Shown here: piece by piece, positions 10,102 to 21,924 of the stretch
How positions within the stretch are numbered: the stretch's first letter is position 1
Layout of the letters: each line of letters starts with the position of its first letter
Assembly: GCF_011516655.1 (NCBI RefSeq)
Contig: NZ_WOSV01000002.1
Location: 310,001-374,000 of the forward strand
Length of the DNA: 64,000 bases
Direction: 5' to 3'
From: Acetobacter thailandicus
GTDB taxonomy: Bacteria; Pseudomonadota; Alphaproteobacteria; Acetobacterales; Acetobacteraceae
The notes under the pieces: model-generated
Seen by the model: the letters and a program-made list of their open reading frames with translations, nothing else
What the model was told of the DNA's origin: nothing
Database searches by the model: none
Made by a program: the position numbers and the translations under genes

Positions 10102-11268
10102 ATGTCTAACAGTTTCGAGACAATGGGCCTTCTGCCCGCTCTTTGCACTCACGCTACCCAGGCGGGTATGACACAACCGACCCCCGTGCAGGAACAGACC
10201 ATTCCTGCCGTGCTTAATGATAAAGATGTGCTGGCCATTGCCCCCACCGGCACAGGTAAAACGGCGGCCTATGCGCTGCCACTGTTACACCATCTGCTCA
10301 GCACACGCCGTCACAATGATGTGCTGGTGATTGTACCGACCCGGGAGCTTGCCCTGCAAACTGCCGGTGTTTTCAGACGCTGCCTGGGGCTGGACCCCAG
10401 AGCGAACCGTTTTAAGAGCGGTGCCCCGGCTGTTATCACATTATATGGTGGAGCTGACCGCGAACCTCAGGCTGAAAGTCTCGATCATAAGGGGCCGCGC
10501 GTTATTATCGCAACGCCGGGCCGCCTGCTTGATTTTATTCATATGGGTGACCTGGACCCGGCAACCTGCACCCGTGTTGTAATGGATGAAGGGGACAGGC
10601 TGTTTGCCCCTGAATTTTTTGAAGAAAGTGCAACTGTTATCGAGAGCCTGCCTGAAATACGTCAGACTTTATTTTTCTCGGCAACATTGCCTGATACACT
10701 GACACCCGTTTTGCACAAGTTACTGCACAAACCGATTAAGGTTGAAATTGAAAAACACCCTGAGAAAAGAGGGCCCATTCGTCAGGGCGCTTATTTTATT
10801 GACCCCGGACTGCGGACTGCTTTTCTTAAGACGTTTTTTAACCGCGACAGAAAAAGTAAAACGATTGTCTTTACCCAGACAAAAGCTGAGGCTGATCAGA
10901 TTGCGGGCTTTCTGAAAAAGAACAAACTGCCTGCGGCACCTCTGCATGGTGACCTGACACAGGCTCAGCGTAATGCAACTGTAGCCAGCTTCACCTCAGG
11001 GCGCACACCCATACTGGTTGCAACAGATATTGCTGCACGCGGGCTGGACGTGCCTGACGTTAAAACCGTTATTAATTTTGCCCCGCCTGAACAGCCCGAA
11101 GTCTATCTGCACCGTATTGGCCGCACAGGCAGGGCCGGTAAAACAGGCACCGCTCTGACCTTATGCAGCCTGACAGACCGCAAAAAACTCCGTGATATTG
11201 AAAAAGGTGCCGAAATAAAATTTCGTATCCTGACCGAAGAGCAGGCCTTGCCACCACCAGCTAACTAA
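10102..11268 (+). CDS. DEAD-box-type ATP-dependent RNA helicase (DEGD variant)
   Basis: RNA-remodelling helicase of the RhlE/DeaD type, 388 residues, core domains only and no C-terminal extension. Motifs in order: Q motif (PTPVQEQTIP), motif I APTGTGKT (48-54), Ia PTREL, Ib TPGR, motif II MDEGD (162-165, normally DEAD), motif III SAT, motif V ATDIAARGLDVPDV and motif VI HRIGRTGRAGKTG. Catalytic Asp and Glu of motif II are kept; the third position is Gly instead of Ala. The gene is alone, divergent from the ELM1-family gene, with an AT-rich stretch after it. Confidence 0.92.
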   Translation: MSNSFETMGLLPALCTHATQAGMTQPTPVQEQTIPAVLNDKDVLAIAPTGTGKTAAYALPLLHHLLSTRRHNDVLVIVPTRELALQTAGVFRRCLGLDPRANRFKSGAPAVITLYGGADREPQAESLDHKGPRVIIATPGRLLDFIHMGDLDPATCTRVVMDEGDRLFAPEFFEESATVIESLPEIRQTLFFSATLPDTLTPVLHKLLHKPIKVEIEKHPEKRGPIRQGAYFIDPGLRTAFLKTFFNRDRKSKTIVFTQTKAEADQIAGFLKKNKLPAAPLHGDLTQAQRNATVASFTSGRTPILVATDIAARGLDVPDVKTVINFAPPEQPEVYLHRIGRTGRAGKTGTALTLCSLTDRKKLRDIEKGAEIKFRILTEEQALPPPAN

Positions 11269-11447
11269 CTGTTTTATTGTAATTTTATTAAAAATTCTCT
11301 TTTTTATACTTTTTTAACTTCCCGGACGGTAAATCAGTCCGGGGAGGGATTGCATACCAGCCCCCTTACTTTCATAGTAACTGCACTATGCAGGCATATT
11401 TCTTGTCAGCAGCTAATTTTTATCTGTAGTCAGACAGGATACACACT
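11269..11447. other. AT-rich intergenic stretch with inverted repeat
   Basis: T-rich tracts at about 11272-11318 are followed by a 7-bp inverted repeat CCCGGAC (11321-11327)/GTCCGGG (11337-11343). Neither strand has a T-run just after the repeat, so a canonical terminator is not shown. The promoter of the following gene must lie in the remaining 100 bp; an AGGA ribosome site is present before its ATG. Confidence 0.35.
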
Positions 11448-12488
11448 ATGAGCTGTGCCTCCCGCAGACACAACACCGAGCATGCTCCGGTACGCTTCCG
11501 GACGATTTCTGCTGTGCTGGCTCCATCTCAGTATTCCCTGCCCGTCTTCACTCAGACAATCCCCCCTCCTGACATTACCCCCTGGATTAAAGGCAATTGT
11601 GGAATCGAAGGTGTGCATCACTTTGAAGGTCCGGCACGCGGGCCCCATGTTGTCATTACGGCTCTTATGCATGGCAATGAATATGCCGGGGCTTATGCTC
11701 TCAATGCGCTGCTGTCTCAAAAAATACGCCCTGAAAGCGGAAAACTCAGCCTGATTTTTCTCAACTTAAAAGCTTTTGAGCAGTTTGACCCCCAACACCC
11801 CACACGCAGCCGCTTTGTGGATGAGGATATGAACCGGCTCTGGTGCCCTGACCTTCTTCGCTCAGGCCATCAGTCTTACGAAATAAACCGTATCCGAGCT
11901 GTGGCCCCGCTTATTACAGAAGCAGACAGAGTGCTCGACCTGCACTCGATGTTCTGGGACGGCCCGCCTCTTTTACTCACAGGCCAGAAACAAAAAAATA
12001 TAAACCATTCACGTGCCGTTGCCTCAGCTCTGACCAGCCCGCCGTGGGTTATACAGGATGCTCCCTGTCAGAGCGGTCTGCGCCTGATTGATCACCCTCA
12101 TTTTTTATCTGACAATACACAGGCAACAGCCTGCCTTTTTGAAACAGGACAACACTGGAGCACCGCAAGTCAGGAGCTGGCATGTCGGGCTGCGGCTCTT
12201 TTTCCGCAAATATGCGGAATCATCTCTTCAGATCAAAGAGCGACACCTGTCGCAGCAAATATCAAAGCACCTGTCGCAGCCGTGACACATGCTGTGCATG
12301 CACGCACAGATAAATTCATTTTTATAAAACCATTTCGCAACTGTGACCTTATTCGCAGACAGGGAACTCTTCTGGCTCTTGATGGAGGAGAAGAAATTCG
12401 TACGCCTTACGATAACTGCCTTCTGGTTATTCCTAACCTGCGGCCGGTCAAAAACCACATTGCGCTCAGGCTTGCCAGAGCCTGTTAA
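11448..12488 (+). CDS. Succinylglutamate desuccinylase/aspartoacylase-family zinc hydrolase
   Basis: Predicted M14-like zinc amidohydrolase of 346 residues. The metal motif HGNE (His75, Glu78, in ALMHGNEYAGA) and the later His in VLDLHSMFWDG (about residue 166) match the family's H-x-x-E...H ligands. The substrate-carboxylate region appears as DEDMNRLW. The C-terminal half resembles the usual beta-rich AstE/AspA domain. No astABCD genes are near, so assignment to arginine catabolism is not supported; an N-acyl amino acid deacylase is the general expectation. Confidence 0.75.
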   Translation: MSCASRRHNTEHAPVRFRTISAVLAPSQYSLPVFTQTIPPPDITPWIKGNCGIEGVHHFEGPARGPHVVITALMHGNEYAGAYALNALLSQKIRPESGKLSLIFLNLKAFEQFDPQHPTRSRFVDEDMNRLWCPDLLRSGHQSYEINRIRAVAPLITEADRVLDLHSMFWDGPPLLLTGQKQKNINHSRAVASALTSPPWVIQDAPCQSGLRLIDHPHFLSDNTQATACLFETGQHWSTASQELACRAAALFPQICGIISSDQRATPVAANIKAPVAAVTHAVHARTDKFIFIKPFRNCDLIRRQGTLLALDGGEEIRTPYDNCLLVIPNLRPVKNHIALRLARAC

Positions 12489-12534
12489 ACACTTACAGCG
12501 CCGCTTTAACACGACGCTGTAAGATCACCGAGAC

Positions 12535-12560
12535 CTGACGGCCAGAAATCTGGCAGTCAG
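12535..12560 (+). terminator. Possible terminator between convergent genes
   Basis: An 11-bp hairpin with one mismatch (arms 12535-12545 and 12550-12560) and a 4-nt loop is followed on the plus strand by TTTAA. A second perfect 9-bp inverted repeat (12492-12500/12515-12523) lies just before. Together they probably separate the aspartoacylase-like gene from the convergent glyA, though the T-tail is poor. Confidence 0.45.
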
Positions 12561-12568
12561 TTTAACAC

Positions 12569-13855
12569 TCAGCTATAGATAGGGAAACGTGCGCAAAGAG
12601 CTTTAACTCGCTCATGCACAGCCTGTTCAACCTCATGATCGCCTTCTCCGCCAGAGCGGGCCAGAGCTGTCAGCACTTCGTCAATCATTGCACCGATTTC
12701 GTCAAACTCAGCCTCACGGAAACCACGTGCTGTTGCCGCCGGGCTGCCCAGACGCACACCTGACGTAATAGCCGGTTTTTCAGGGTCAAACGGAATGGCA
12801 TTTTTGTTAGCGGTGATACCAGCACGCTCAAGAGCCTGCTCAGCAGCTTTACCGGTCACTTTTTTCGGACGCAGATCAACCAGAAGCAGGTGCGAATCTG
12901 TGCCGCCGGTCACAATATCAAAGCCACGCTTTACGAGAGATTCTGCCAGCACATTGGCGTTAGTCTGCACAGCTTTCTGATATTCTTTAAACTCAGACTG
13001 CAGTGCTTCTCCAAAAGCGACAGCTTTTGCAGCAATAACATGCATGAGCGGTCCACCCTGAAGACCAGGGAAAACAGCTGAGTTAATTTTCTTCGCTAAA
13101 GCCTCATCATTAGTCAGGATAAGACCCCCGCGAGGACCACGAAGTGTTTTATGCGTGGTGGATGTTACCACATCGGCATAATCCAGCGGGTTGGGGTACA
13201 GACCTGCTGCAACCAGGCCGGCAAAATGGGCCATATCAACCATAAGAGCGGCACCGACTTCATCCGCAATTTTACGGAAGCGGGCAAAATCGATAATACG
13301 CGGATAAGCTGAACCACCGGCAACGATCAGAGTGGGCTTTGTTTCACGGGCCAGACGTTCCATCTCATCATAGTCAAGCAGACCATCCTGACGACGCACA
13401 CCGTACTGCACCGCATTGAACCATTTACCTGAATAGTTCGGGGCCGCACCATGGGTCAGATGCCCGCCTGCTGCCAGGCTCATACCCAGAACGGTATCAC
13501 CAGGTTTTGCCAGCGCCATAAATGCGGCCTGGTTCGCATTAGCACCTGAATGAGGCTGCACATTGGCAAACCCGGCATTAAACAGCTTTTTAACCCGTTC
13601 AATTGCAAGGCTTTCAACCTTATCAACCTCAACACAGCCACCATAATAACGGCGGCCAGGGTATCCTTCTGCATATTTGTTGGTCAGCACGCTGCCCTGA
13701 GCCTGTAAAACAGCCTGTGAAACCATGTTTTCACTGGCAATCAGCTCAATACCATCCTGCTGACGTTTGAGTTCCCCTGCCAGAGCGGCAGCAACAGCAG
13801 GATCGACCTCCTCTACAGTATCACGAAAAAAACGATCCAGATCTGTCCGGCTCAT
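12569..13855 (-). CDS. glyA: Serine hydroxymethyltransferase
   Basis: PLP enzyme interconverting serine plus tetrahydrofolate and glycine plus methylene-tetrahydrofolate. The 428 residues carry the full SHMT signature: [20 protein letters not shown], the folate/PLP region [13 protein letters not shown], and the Schiff-base lysine in [12 protein letters not shown]. Start chosen at 13855 because AAGGAG lies 6 nt upstream; an in-frame start 36 nt further out has no such site. It is monocistronic. The long upstream gap (to 14043) holds its promoter and that of the divergent permease. Confidence 0.97.
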   Translation of the reverse strand: MSRTDLDRFFRDTVEEVDPAVAAALAGELKRQQDGIELIASENMVSQAVLQAQGSVLTNKYAEGYPGRRYYGGCVEVDKVESLAIERVKKLFNAGFANVQPHSGANANQAAFMALAKPGDTVLGMSLAAGGHLTHGAAPNYSGKWFNAVQYGVRRQDGLLDYDEMERLARETKPTLIVAGGSAYPRIIDFARFRKIADEVGAALMVDMAHFAGLVAAGLYPNPLDYADVVTSTTHKTLRGPRGGLILTNDEALAKKINSAVFPGLQGGPLMHVIAAKAVAFGEALQSEFKEYQKAVQTNANVLAESLVKRGFDIVTGGTDSHLLLVDLRPKKVTGKAAEQALERAGITANKNAIPFDPEKPAITSGVRLGSPAATARGFREAEFDEIGAMIDEVLTALARSGGEGDHEVEQAVHERVKALCARFPIYS

Positions 13856-14042
13856 TGAAGGCTCCTTTTTAAATCTTTTGTAGTTGCCCACGCTATAGCA
13901 CTATAAGCGGTAGACACAGTAGATAATTTCATTACGTTAAAAACATATCTTACTGACATAGCCAATTTGTTATTTTATCAGGACCACACCACCACGCCCT
14001 TTCTCCCTTTTATACGTGCTGGTTGTGACAGGAGAAAAACTG

Positions 14043-16588
<2,546 letters not shown>

Positions 16589-16598
16589 GATACTCTTA

Positions 16599-16640
16599 TT
16601 TTTTCTGTGGCCAGATGAGTCTGTCTGACCACAGAAAAAA
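16599..16640. other. Long inverted repeat between hemB and bpt
   Basis: Twelve-bp perfect arms (16599-16610 TTTTTTCTGTGG and the complement 16629-16640) around an 18-nt loop that can itself pair (CAGA/TCTG). The T-tract is on the 5' arm and the A-tract on the 3' arm, the reverse of a normal intrinsic terminator, so its role is unclear. Confidence 0.5.
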
Positions 16641-16729
16641 TCTGATATGTGTTATTGTATCCCGGTTAACACCACCAAAATAAATATCTCTGGATTTTCT
16701 TACCTGTAAGCTGAACGGACGGACCCCTT

Positions 16730-17473
16730 ATGGTTTCACCGCTGCGTCATTCGCAGTTTTTCTATTCTGCTCAGGCTACGCCCTGCCCCTATCTGCCAGG
16801 CAAAACCGAGCGTAAAATAATTGCTGACCTGGCAACACCTCAGGCAAACGCCCTGCATAGTCGCCTGTCCCGTGCGGGGTTTCGGCGCAGTCATACCTTC
16901 GCTTATATGCCAATGTGCGAAAACTGCTCTGCCTGCATTCCCATTCGTCTGCCTGTGTCGCAGTTTACCCCTGACCGGACACAAAGACGCACCCTGCGTC
17001 GTAATGCTGACCTTGTGATCAGCGTGGCCGCTCCGGTTGCGACCGCTGAGCAATACGCCCTGTTTCGTCGTTATCAGCACTCACGCCATGCTGACAGTGA
17101 CATGGCTCAGATGACAGAGACAGACTACCAGGGCATGATAGAGGATACACCTGTTGCGACCGCTGTGCTCGAGTTTCGTACAGCTGACCAGACCCTCGTT
17201 GCGGTTAGTCTGATTGATGTGCTTGAAGACGGAATTTCAGCCGTTTATAATTTTTACGCCCCTGAACAGACACAACGTTCTCTGGGCAGCTTTGCTATTC
17301 TGACTTTAACTGAACACACCCGCACTCTGAATCTGCCTTATCTCTACTTAGGATACTGGATAGAAAAATCAGAGAAAATGGCCTATAAAACGAACTACCG
17401 CCCTGCAGAAATACTTCAGTCCGGGTCATGGCGTCCTCTCCCCCTGCCTGCAGACGCAAAAAAAACTTTCTGA
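16730..17473 (+). CDS. bpt: Aspartate/glutamate leucyltransferase (N-end rule)
   Basis: Transfers leucine from Leu-tRNA to proteins with N-terminal Asp or Glu, marking them for ClpS/ClpAP. The 247-residue protein carries the Bpt/Ate1 N-terminal domain: PCPYLPGKTERKI and the cysteine motif MCENCSACIPIR, then the C-terminal acyltransferase domain with YQHSRHADSDM and LYLGYWIEKSEKMAYK. The mechanosensitive-channel gene starts 26 bp after it on the same strand, so the two may be co-transcribed. Confidence 0.92.
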   Translation: MVSPLRHSQFFYSAQATPCPYLPGKTERKIIADLATPQANALHSRLSRAGFRRSHTFAYMPMCENCSACIPIRLPVSQFTPDRTQRRTLRRNADLVISVAAPVATAEQYALFRRYQHSRHADSDMAQMTETDYQGMIEDTPVATAVLEFRTADQTLVAVSLIDVLEDGISAVYNFYAPEQTQRSLGSFAILTLTEHTRTLNLPYLYLGYWIEKSEKMAYKTNYRPAEILQSGSWRPLPLPADAKKTF

Positions 17474-17499
17474 CCGTCCATTTTGCTACAGGAAACCTG

Positions 17500-19944
17500 A
17501 TGGCTTTTATACCGACACGTGCTCTTTCTGCTCTTTTTACTGCTTTATTTATAGGAATATGCTCACTCACTACGCTTCCCGCAGCATGGGCAGCAGCAGA
17601 AGACACACAGCAAAATCAGTCAGAAATTACAAATCCGACTACCCCCCTTATCTCAGGTATTTCTGTTATCGCTCCTGACTCTACTCTTGATGCGATGGGG
17701 GCTGAGCTGCATTCTGTTTATGAAAGCAGCACTAAGAATTATACAAAAACTGAAAGCACGGTTGCATATGCTGCGTTACTAAAACGAGCCTCAGCTATTG
17801 CAACACAGGCTGATGGGCTGCTGGCAAAAATCAAGCCATACAATACGATTTATCAGAATTTTCTAAACATTCTGGGCAAAGCACCGGAAAAAGGAGATAC
17901 AAGTGAATCTCCTTCAGTAACAGCGCAGCGTAAAGCCCTTTCTGCCAAGCAGCGCGATATTTCTGAACGTATGACCAGACTGCGCCTGTATCAGCTGGAA
18001 GCACAGCAGCTTGTTGACGAACTGCGCCAGCATGGCTCTGCCATTCAGCAGGCTACTCTGACACAGCGCTTTCCAACACCACTGGGCATAACATTCTGGT
18101 CTCAGCTGGTTGATGCGGCTGGCAATAACACGGGTCGTCTGTCACGCCTGGCACAGGAGAGCGGTGCTGTTCTGTCAGCATCTCTTAAAGGGCAGCGTGC
18201 CCTGCTGACCCTGGGGTCATTTGCTCTTTCTGCTCTCCTGCTCACAGGATGGCTTTTTAGCCGCAGAGGCATCAGAAGCCTGGTCTCCCGCGTGCTGCCT
18301 GCCGGTCGTATCAGAGCTATTGTGGCCACTGTCACCTGCAGCATTCTGACTGCTATTATCTGGCGTTTTTCTTTTGATATTGCATGGGCCGGCATCTCAT
18401 TTAACAATAATGCCCTGCAGGAAGATCTCTCCGTTCTGGCCGGTATGATTGCCATACAAATCCCGATTTGTGGCTTTGTCACCGAACTGGGATTTAACCT
18501 GCTCTCCCGCGATGAAAAATGGCGTATCATCAGCCTTTCTGACACACTGGCGAAAAACCTCCGCCTGTTTCCTTTCTGGTTTGCTGTTGCGCTGGCTATC
18601 CGTGGCATCCTGCGCTTTATCGATACCAAAAGTGGCCTGAGCAGCATGTCGATCCAGTTTTGTGATGCTCTTTATGTGCTGAGTGTCAGTCCGTTGCTGT
18701 TTGCCGTTCCCCGCCAGCTCCGTCTCTCGACCGGTGAAGGAAAAGAAATACACAGCTCACTTGCTCCGCTGTTACAGACTCTCGCAAGTTCTGTCTCCAT
18801 CGTCTGCTGGATTGCTGTCTTTTTAGGCTATATTCCCCTTGCCTACTCCATTATCACATGGATTTCAGGCATGGCTGTCACAACAACTGCACTCGTACTG
18901 TTTGCTATGCTGGTCATCGCACTGGGCGATACTATTTTCCCTTCCTCTGCACCCGTTGGCTCACGTCTTGTACAACTGGGCCTGCCTGCTCGTCTGGTTG
19001 ATCAGGCCTGCGTTGTTATTCCCGGCATTATATGTGTTTTTCTTGTCATTATGGGCTTTGCCGTTGCCACAGCAGGAGCCACTTTTGACCCCTCACAGAT
19101 CATCAGTCGTATTGCCTATATCTTTAACGGAGCCGACACCTCAACCAGTGGTGAAGGTGGTTTTCATATCTCGCTCGATGCAATTATTCTCTGCATTCTC
19201 CTGTTTATTCTGGGCTCTTATGCCATCAAAATTCTTACCACCTGGTTTCGTGAGCGTTACTTCCCTAAAACCAGCCTCGATATTGGTGCACAGTCATCTA
19301 TACTGAGTATCATCACATACTCCTCATGGATCCTTATCGGACTGACCGCTGCCTCCACACTCGGCGTCACCATGAAGAGCATGACATGGGTCGTCAGCGC
19401 GCTCTCAGTTGGTATCGGTTTTGGTCTTCAGTCTATCGTGCAGAACTTTGTGTCAGGTATTATTCTGATGGCAGAGCGTCCTGTCTCAATTGGTGATGTC
19501 GTTGAAATTGCAGGCTCCCGCGGTGTTATTACCCGCATCAGTGTGCGTTCAACCAATATTGCCCTGTCAGATAAATCAACTCTGATTGTTCCAAACTCAC
19601 AGTTCATTACAACGGCTGTGCGTAATGCCACGCGCTCTGAAAAACCAGGTGTGTTTACCACAGTGCTACAGCTGCCTTTTGCCTCTGACCTTGAAAGAGC
19701 AATGCAGGTCATGATCGAAGCTCTGGCAGCCAGTAAGAATGTTGACCCGACTTACCCGCCAACAGCAACGATCACCAATATTGCTGACGGATCAGCCCTG
19801 CTTACAGGCACAGCACGCGCTAACGATGTGTCGAGCACGACAACGATCCGCAGTGAAGCTTTGTTTGATATCTGGCAGGCTTTTCAGGAAAATAATATCC
19901 CGATCAGTATCCCGAACAGCCTTGCGCCTTTTCCTGATAAATAA
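17500..19944 (+). CDS. Large MscS-family mechanosensitive channel (DUF3772 type)
   Basis: An 814-residue inner-membrane channel. A signal peptide (ALFTALFIGICSLTTLPAAWA) is followed by an extended periplasmic, helix-rich DUF3772-like region, then several membrane segments. The C-terminal MscS pore and beta domain are clear: VVSALSVGIGFGLQSIVQNF, then SGIILMAERPVSIGDVVEI. Start is placed at 17500 (AGGA 6 nt upstream); the frame extends 72 nt into bpt but without a ribosome site. It probably relieves hypo-osmotic pressure. It ends at an intrinsic terminator. Confidence 0.88.
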   Translation: MAFIPTRALSALFTALFIGICSLTTLPAAWAAAEDTQQNQSEITNPTTPLISGISVIAPDSTLDAMGAELHSVYESSTKNYTKTESTVAYAALLKRASAIATQADGLLAKIKPYNTIYQNFLNILGKAPEKGDTSESPSVTAQRKALSAKQRDISERMTRLRLYQLEAQQLVDELRQHGSAIQQATLTQRFPTPLGITFWSQLVDAAGNNTGRLSRLAQESGAVLSASLKGQRALLTLGSFALSALLLTGWLFSRRGIRSLVSRVLPAGRIRAIVATVTCSILTAIIWRFSFDIAWAGISFNNNALQEDLSVLAGMIAIQIPICGFVTELGFNLLSRDEKWRIISLSDTLAKNLRLFPFWFAVALAIRGILRFIDTKSGLSSMSIQFCDALYVLSVSPLLFAVPRQLRLSTGEGKEIHSSLAPLLQTLASSVSIVCWIAVFLGYIPLAYSIITWISGMAVTTTALVLFAMLVIALGDTIFPSSAPVGSRLVQLGLPARLVDQACVVIPGIICVFLVIMGFAVATAGATFDPSQIISRIAYIFNGADTSTSGEGGFHISLDAIILCILLFILGSYAIKILTTWFRERYFPKTSLDIGAQSSILSIITYSSWILIGLTAASTLGVTMKSMTWVVSALSVGIGFGLQSIVQNFVSGIILMAERPVSIGDVVEIAGSRGVITRISVRSTNIALSDKSTLIVPNSQFITTAVRNATRSEKPGVFTTVLQLPFASDLERAMQVMIEALAASKNVDPTYPPTATITNIADGSALLTGTARANDVSSTTTIRSEALFDIWQAFQENNIPISIPNSLAPFPDK

Positions 19945-19952
19945 CACAAAAG

Positions 19953-19982
19953 AACCCGGGATACTCTCCCGGTTTTTTTTAT
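19953..19982 (+). terminator. Rho-independent terminator of the MscS-family gene
   Basis: CCGGG/CCCGG stem with a 7-nt loop and one bulged C extending to AA/TT, immediately followed by eight T residues. It starts 8 nt after the channel gene stop and also lies at the end of the convergent exporter gene. Confidence 0.85.
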
Positions 19983-19983
19983 G

Positions 19984-20925
19984 TCAGGACGAAGCTGGCT
20001 TTTTTTTATGAGCTGTCAGGCATAAAACAACACTTGCTGTTACCAGTACAAAAGCAACAACCTCCATCAGCCTGGGCCAGCGCTGCTCCCATACAAAACC
20101 ATAAATCAGGGCAAATAACGTCTCAAACAATATCATCTGCCCGACAAGTGTCAGAGGCACGAGACGGCTCATTTTGTTCCATAATGCGTTACCACAGATT
20201 GACGCCAGCAAAGCAACAGCAGATGAAACACCCATAAAATATAGCCAGCGCGCCCCACTGTGATGGGCCGTGGTGACAAACAGCACAACAGGCAGCAACA
20301 CCAGAGACAGCGCTCCCGTCACGATACCTGTCAGCAAGTTCCAGTCCTGTACAGAAATATGGTGCAGGCGCGACAGGCAACGTGTATTCCCTACCGCGTA
20401 GGCTGTCCATGAAACCAGAGCACCCACAGCACAGATCACCCCCTGTAGCGTATGAGGTGAAGCAGAATCAGACAAAAAAGCCTGGTAACCAATGCAAAAA
20501 GTACCTGCAACACAAAGACATAAAGACGGCACCAGAGAGCGCACCGATGGTGCGTGAGCATCGCGGGTGCCAATCAGTGTCACAGCTACGGGCAAAAACC
20601 CGATGATAAGTGATGTCAGAGCGATACCGCCCGTCTGCACAGCGCGGGAGAGCAGAATATAATAAACAATATTACCCAGCAGTGAGAGCCATATCAAAGC
20701 AATCCAGTCTTTACGACCAGGCATACTCAGCGCTCTGGTCCAGCGAGGTGCAAGCAATACTGCCGCCATAAAACCATAAGCAAGATAACGCCCTGCTGCG
20801 AGCTGTACCGGCGAAAAATCGTTCACCAGTGCAGGAGCCAGAAACACCAGCCCCCATAAAGCGCCGGCACCGGCACCGCACAACACCCCACGTGGTATAT
20901 GCTGCTTTTCTGCATCAGAGATCAT
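19984..20925 (-). CDS. EamA/DMT-family transporter
   Basis: A 313-residue inner-membrane protein with about ten hydrophobic helices in two EamA repeats, beginning GAGAGALWGLVFLAPALVND and a second repeat from about residue 160. This is the drug/metabolite transporter fold; substrates in the family range from amino acids to nucleotides and cannot be assigned here. The gene is convergent with the MscS-family gene and divergent from the GT2 gene, with 172 AT-rich bases between the two starts. Confidence 0.85.
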   Translation of the reverse strand: MISDAEKQHIPRGVLCGAGAGALWGLVFLAPALVNDFSPVQLAAGRYLAYGFMAAVLLAPRWTRALSMPGRKDWIALIWLSLLGNIVYYILLSRAVQTGGIALTSLIIGFLPVAVTLIGTRDAHAPSVRSLVPSLCLCVAGTFCIGYQAFLSDSASPHTLQGVICAVGALVSWTAYAVGNTRCLSRLHHISVQDWNLLTGIVTGALSLVLLPVVLFVTTAHHSGARWLYFMGVSSAVALLASICGNALWNKMSRLVPLTLVGQMILFETLFALIYGFVWEQRWPRLMEVVAFVLVTASVVLCLTAHKKKPASS

Positions 20926-21097
20926 TATAGAAAGTTAACCTTTCTTATTTTTTTTACAGGCAAACATTTTTTCTCATAAAATAAATTTTTATATCCTGTG
21001 ATATAAAGAAAAACTTTTTATTTTTAACAAAAAAACGACATAAAATCCCGGCAACAGAGCCCCGTAAACTTTACGCACAAATGGACATGAAAGATAT
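20926..21097. promoter_or_regulatory. AT-rich divergent promoter region
   Basis: The 172 bp between the EamA exporter and the GT2 gene are unusually rich in A and T with several A/T homopolymers. Both genes must have promoters here, but no convincing -35/-10 pair or operator could be fixed by eye. Confidence 0.35.
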
Positions 21098-21886
21098 ATG
21101 ACGCATACTGACATCAGCATTATCGTCCCATGCTACAATGAATGTGCTAATATACGCCCTCTTGTCAAAGCGTTACATAGTGCCCTTGGCGACTACAGCT
21201 GGGAGGTCGTGTTTGTTGATGATAACTCTCCCGACGGCACCATTCATGAAGTGCGTAAGCTGGCTGCTGAAAATTCGCATGTCAGAGGTATTCTGCGTAT
21301 CGGACGTAAGGGCCTCTCATCAGCTGTCATAGAGGGAGCTTTATCCTCATCAGCCTCCGTTATTGCTGTGATGGATGGCGATATGCAGCATGATGAAACA
21401 TGCCTGCCCGCCATGATCAGAGCCATACTTGATGACCAGCACGATATGGCAGTTGCCAGCAGACATATCGAGGGTGGAAGCTGCGACGGGCTCTCCAGCG
21501 CATGGCGCCATCTTCTGTCTCAGTCAGGTATAAAGCTTGCTCAGTGCCTTACCTCAGCGCCGGTCACTGACCCTATGAGCGGTTTCTTTGCTATGAAGCG
21601 TGAATGGTTTGAGGCACGGGCACCAGAGCTTTCAGGTAAGGGCTTTAAAATTTTACTTGAGCTTTTGCTCGTATCATCTGAGCCAGTAAAATTAAAAGAA
21701 GTGCCTATGGTTTTCCGTGACCGCCTGCACGGCGAAAGCAAGCTTTCACCTAAGGTCATGATCCTGTTTCTTGTTATGCTGGCAGAGAACCTTCTCAAAA
21801 AATCACGCATAAAATGCCTGAAGTTCCCCTTGCTCACCATACTGATAAGCAGCGCTCTTTTCCTGTTCTGGCGAAAAAAAGCATAA
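21098..21886 (+). CDS. GT2 glycosyltransferase, polyprenyl-phosphate sugar synthase-like
   Basis: A 262-residue GT-A enzyme resembling DPM1/GtrB, which load a sugar onto polyprenyl phosphate. Visible motifs are ISIIVPCYNECANI, the first Asp pair in VVFVDDNSPDGT, the DxD-type VMDGDMQHD, and DPMSGFFAMKR. There is one hydrophobic segment at the C-terminus (FPLLTILISSALFLFW). The next gene, 38 bp on, is a multi-pass GT39/83-like protein that would use the lipid-linked sugar. Together they look like an envelope-glycan or protein O-glycosylation pair. No strong ribosome site is visible. Confidence 0.85.
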   Translation: MTHTDISIIVPCYNECANIRPLVKALHSALGDYSWEVVFVDDNSPDGTIHEVRKLAAENSHVRGILRIGRKGLSSAVIEGALSSSASVIAVMDGDMQHDETCLPAMIRAILDDQHDMAVASRHIEGGSCDGLSSAWRHLLSQSGIKLAQCLTSAPVTDPMSGFFAMKREWFEARAPELSGKGFKILLELLLVSSEPVKLKEVPMVFRDRLHGESKLSPKVMILFLVMLAENLLKKSRIKCLKFPLLTILISSALFLFWRKKA

Positions 21887-21924
21887 CACAGGCAATGTCC
21901 TCTTTATGATACCGGAAGAAAGCA

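Noticed and set aside
11321..11343. Terminator of the helicase gene
   Set aside because: A 7-bp inverted repeat is present but no T-run follows on either strand, so it is listed only as part of the intergenic stretch.
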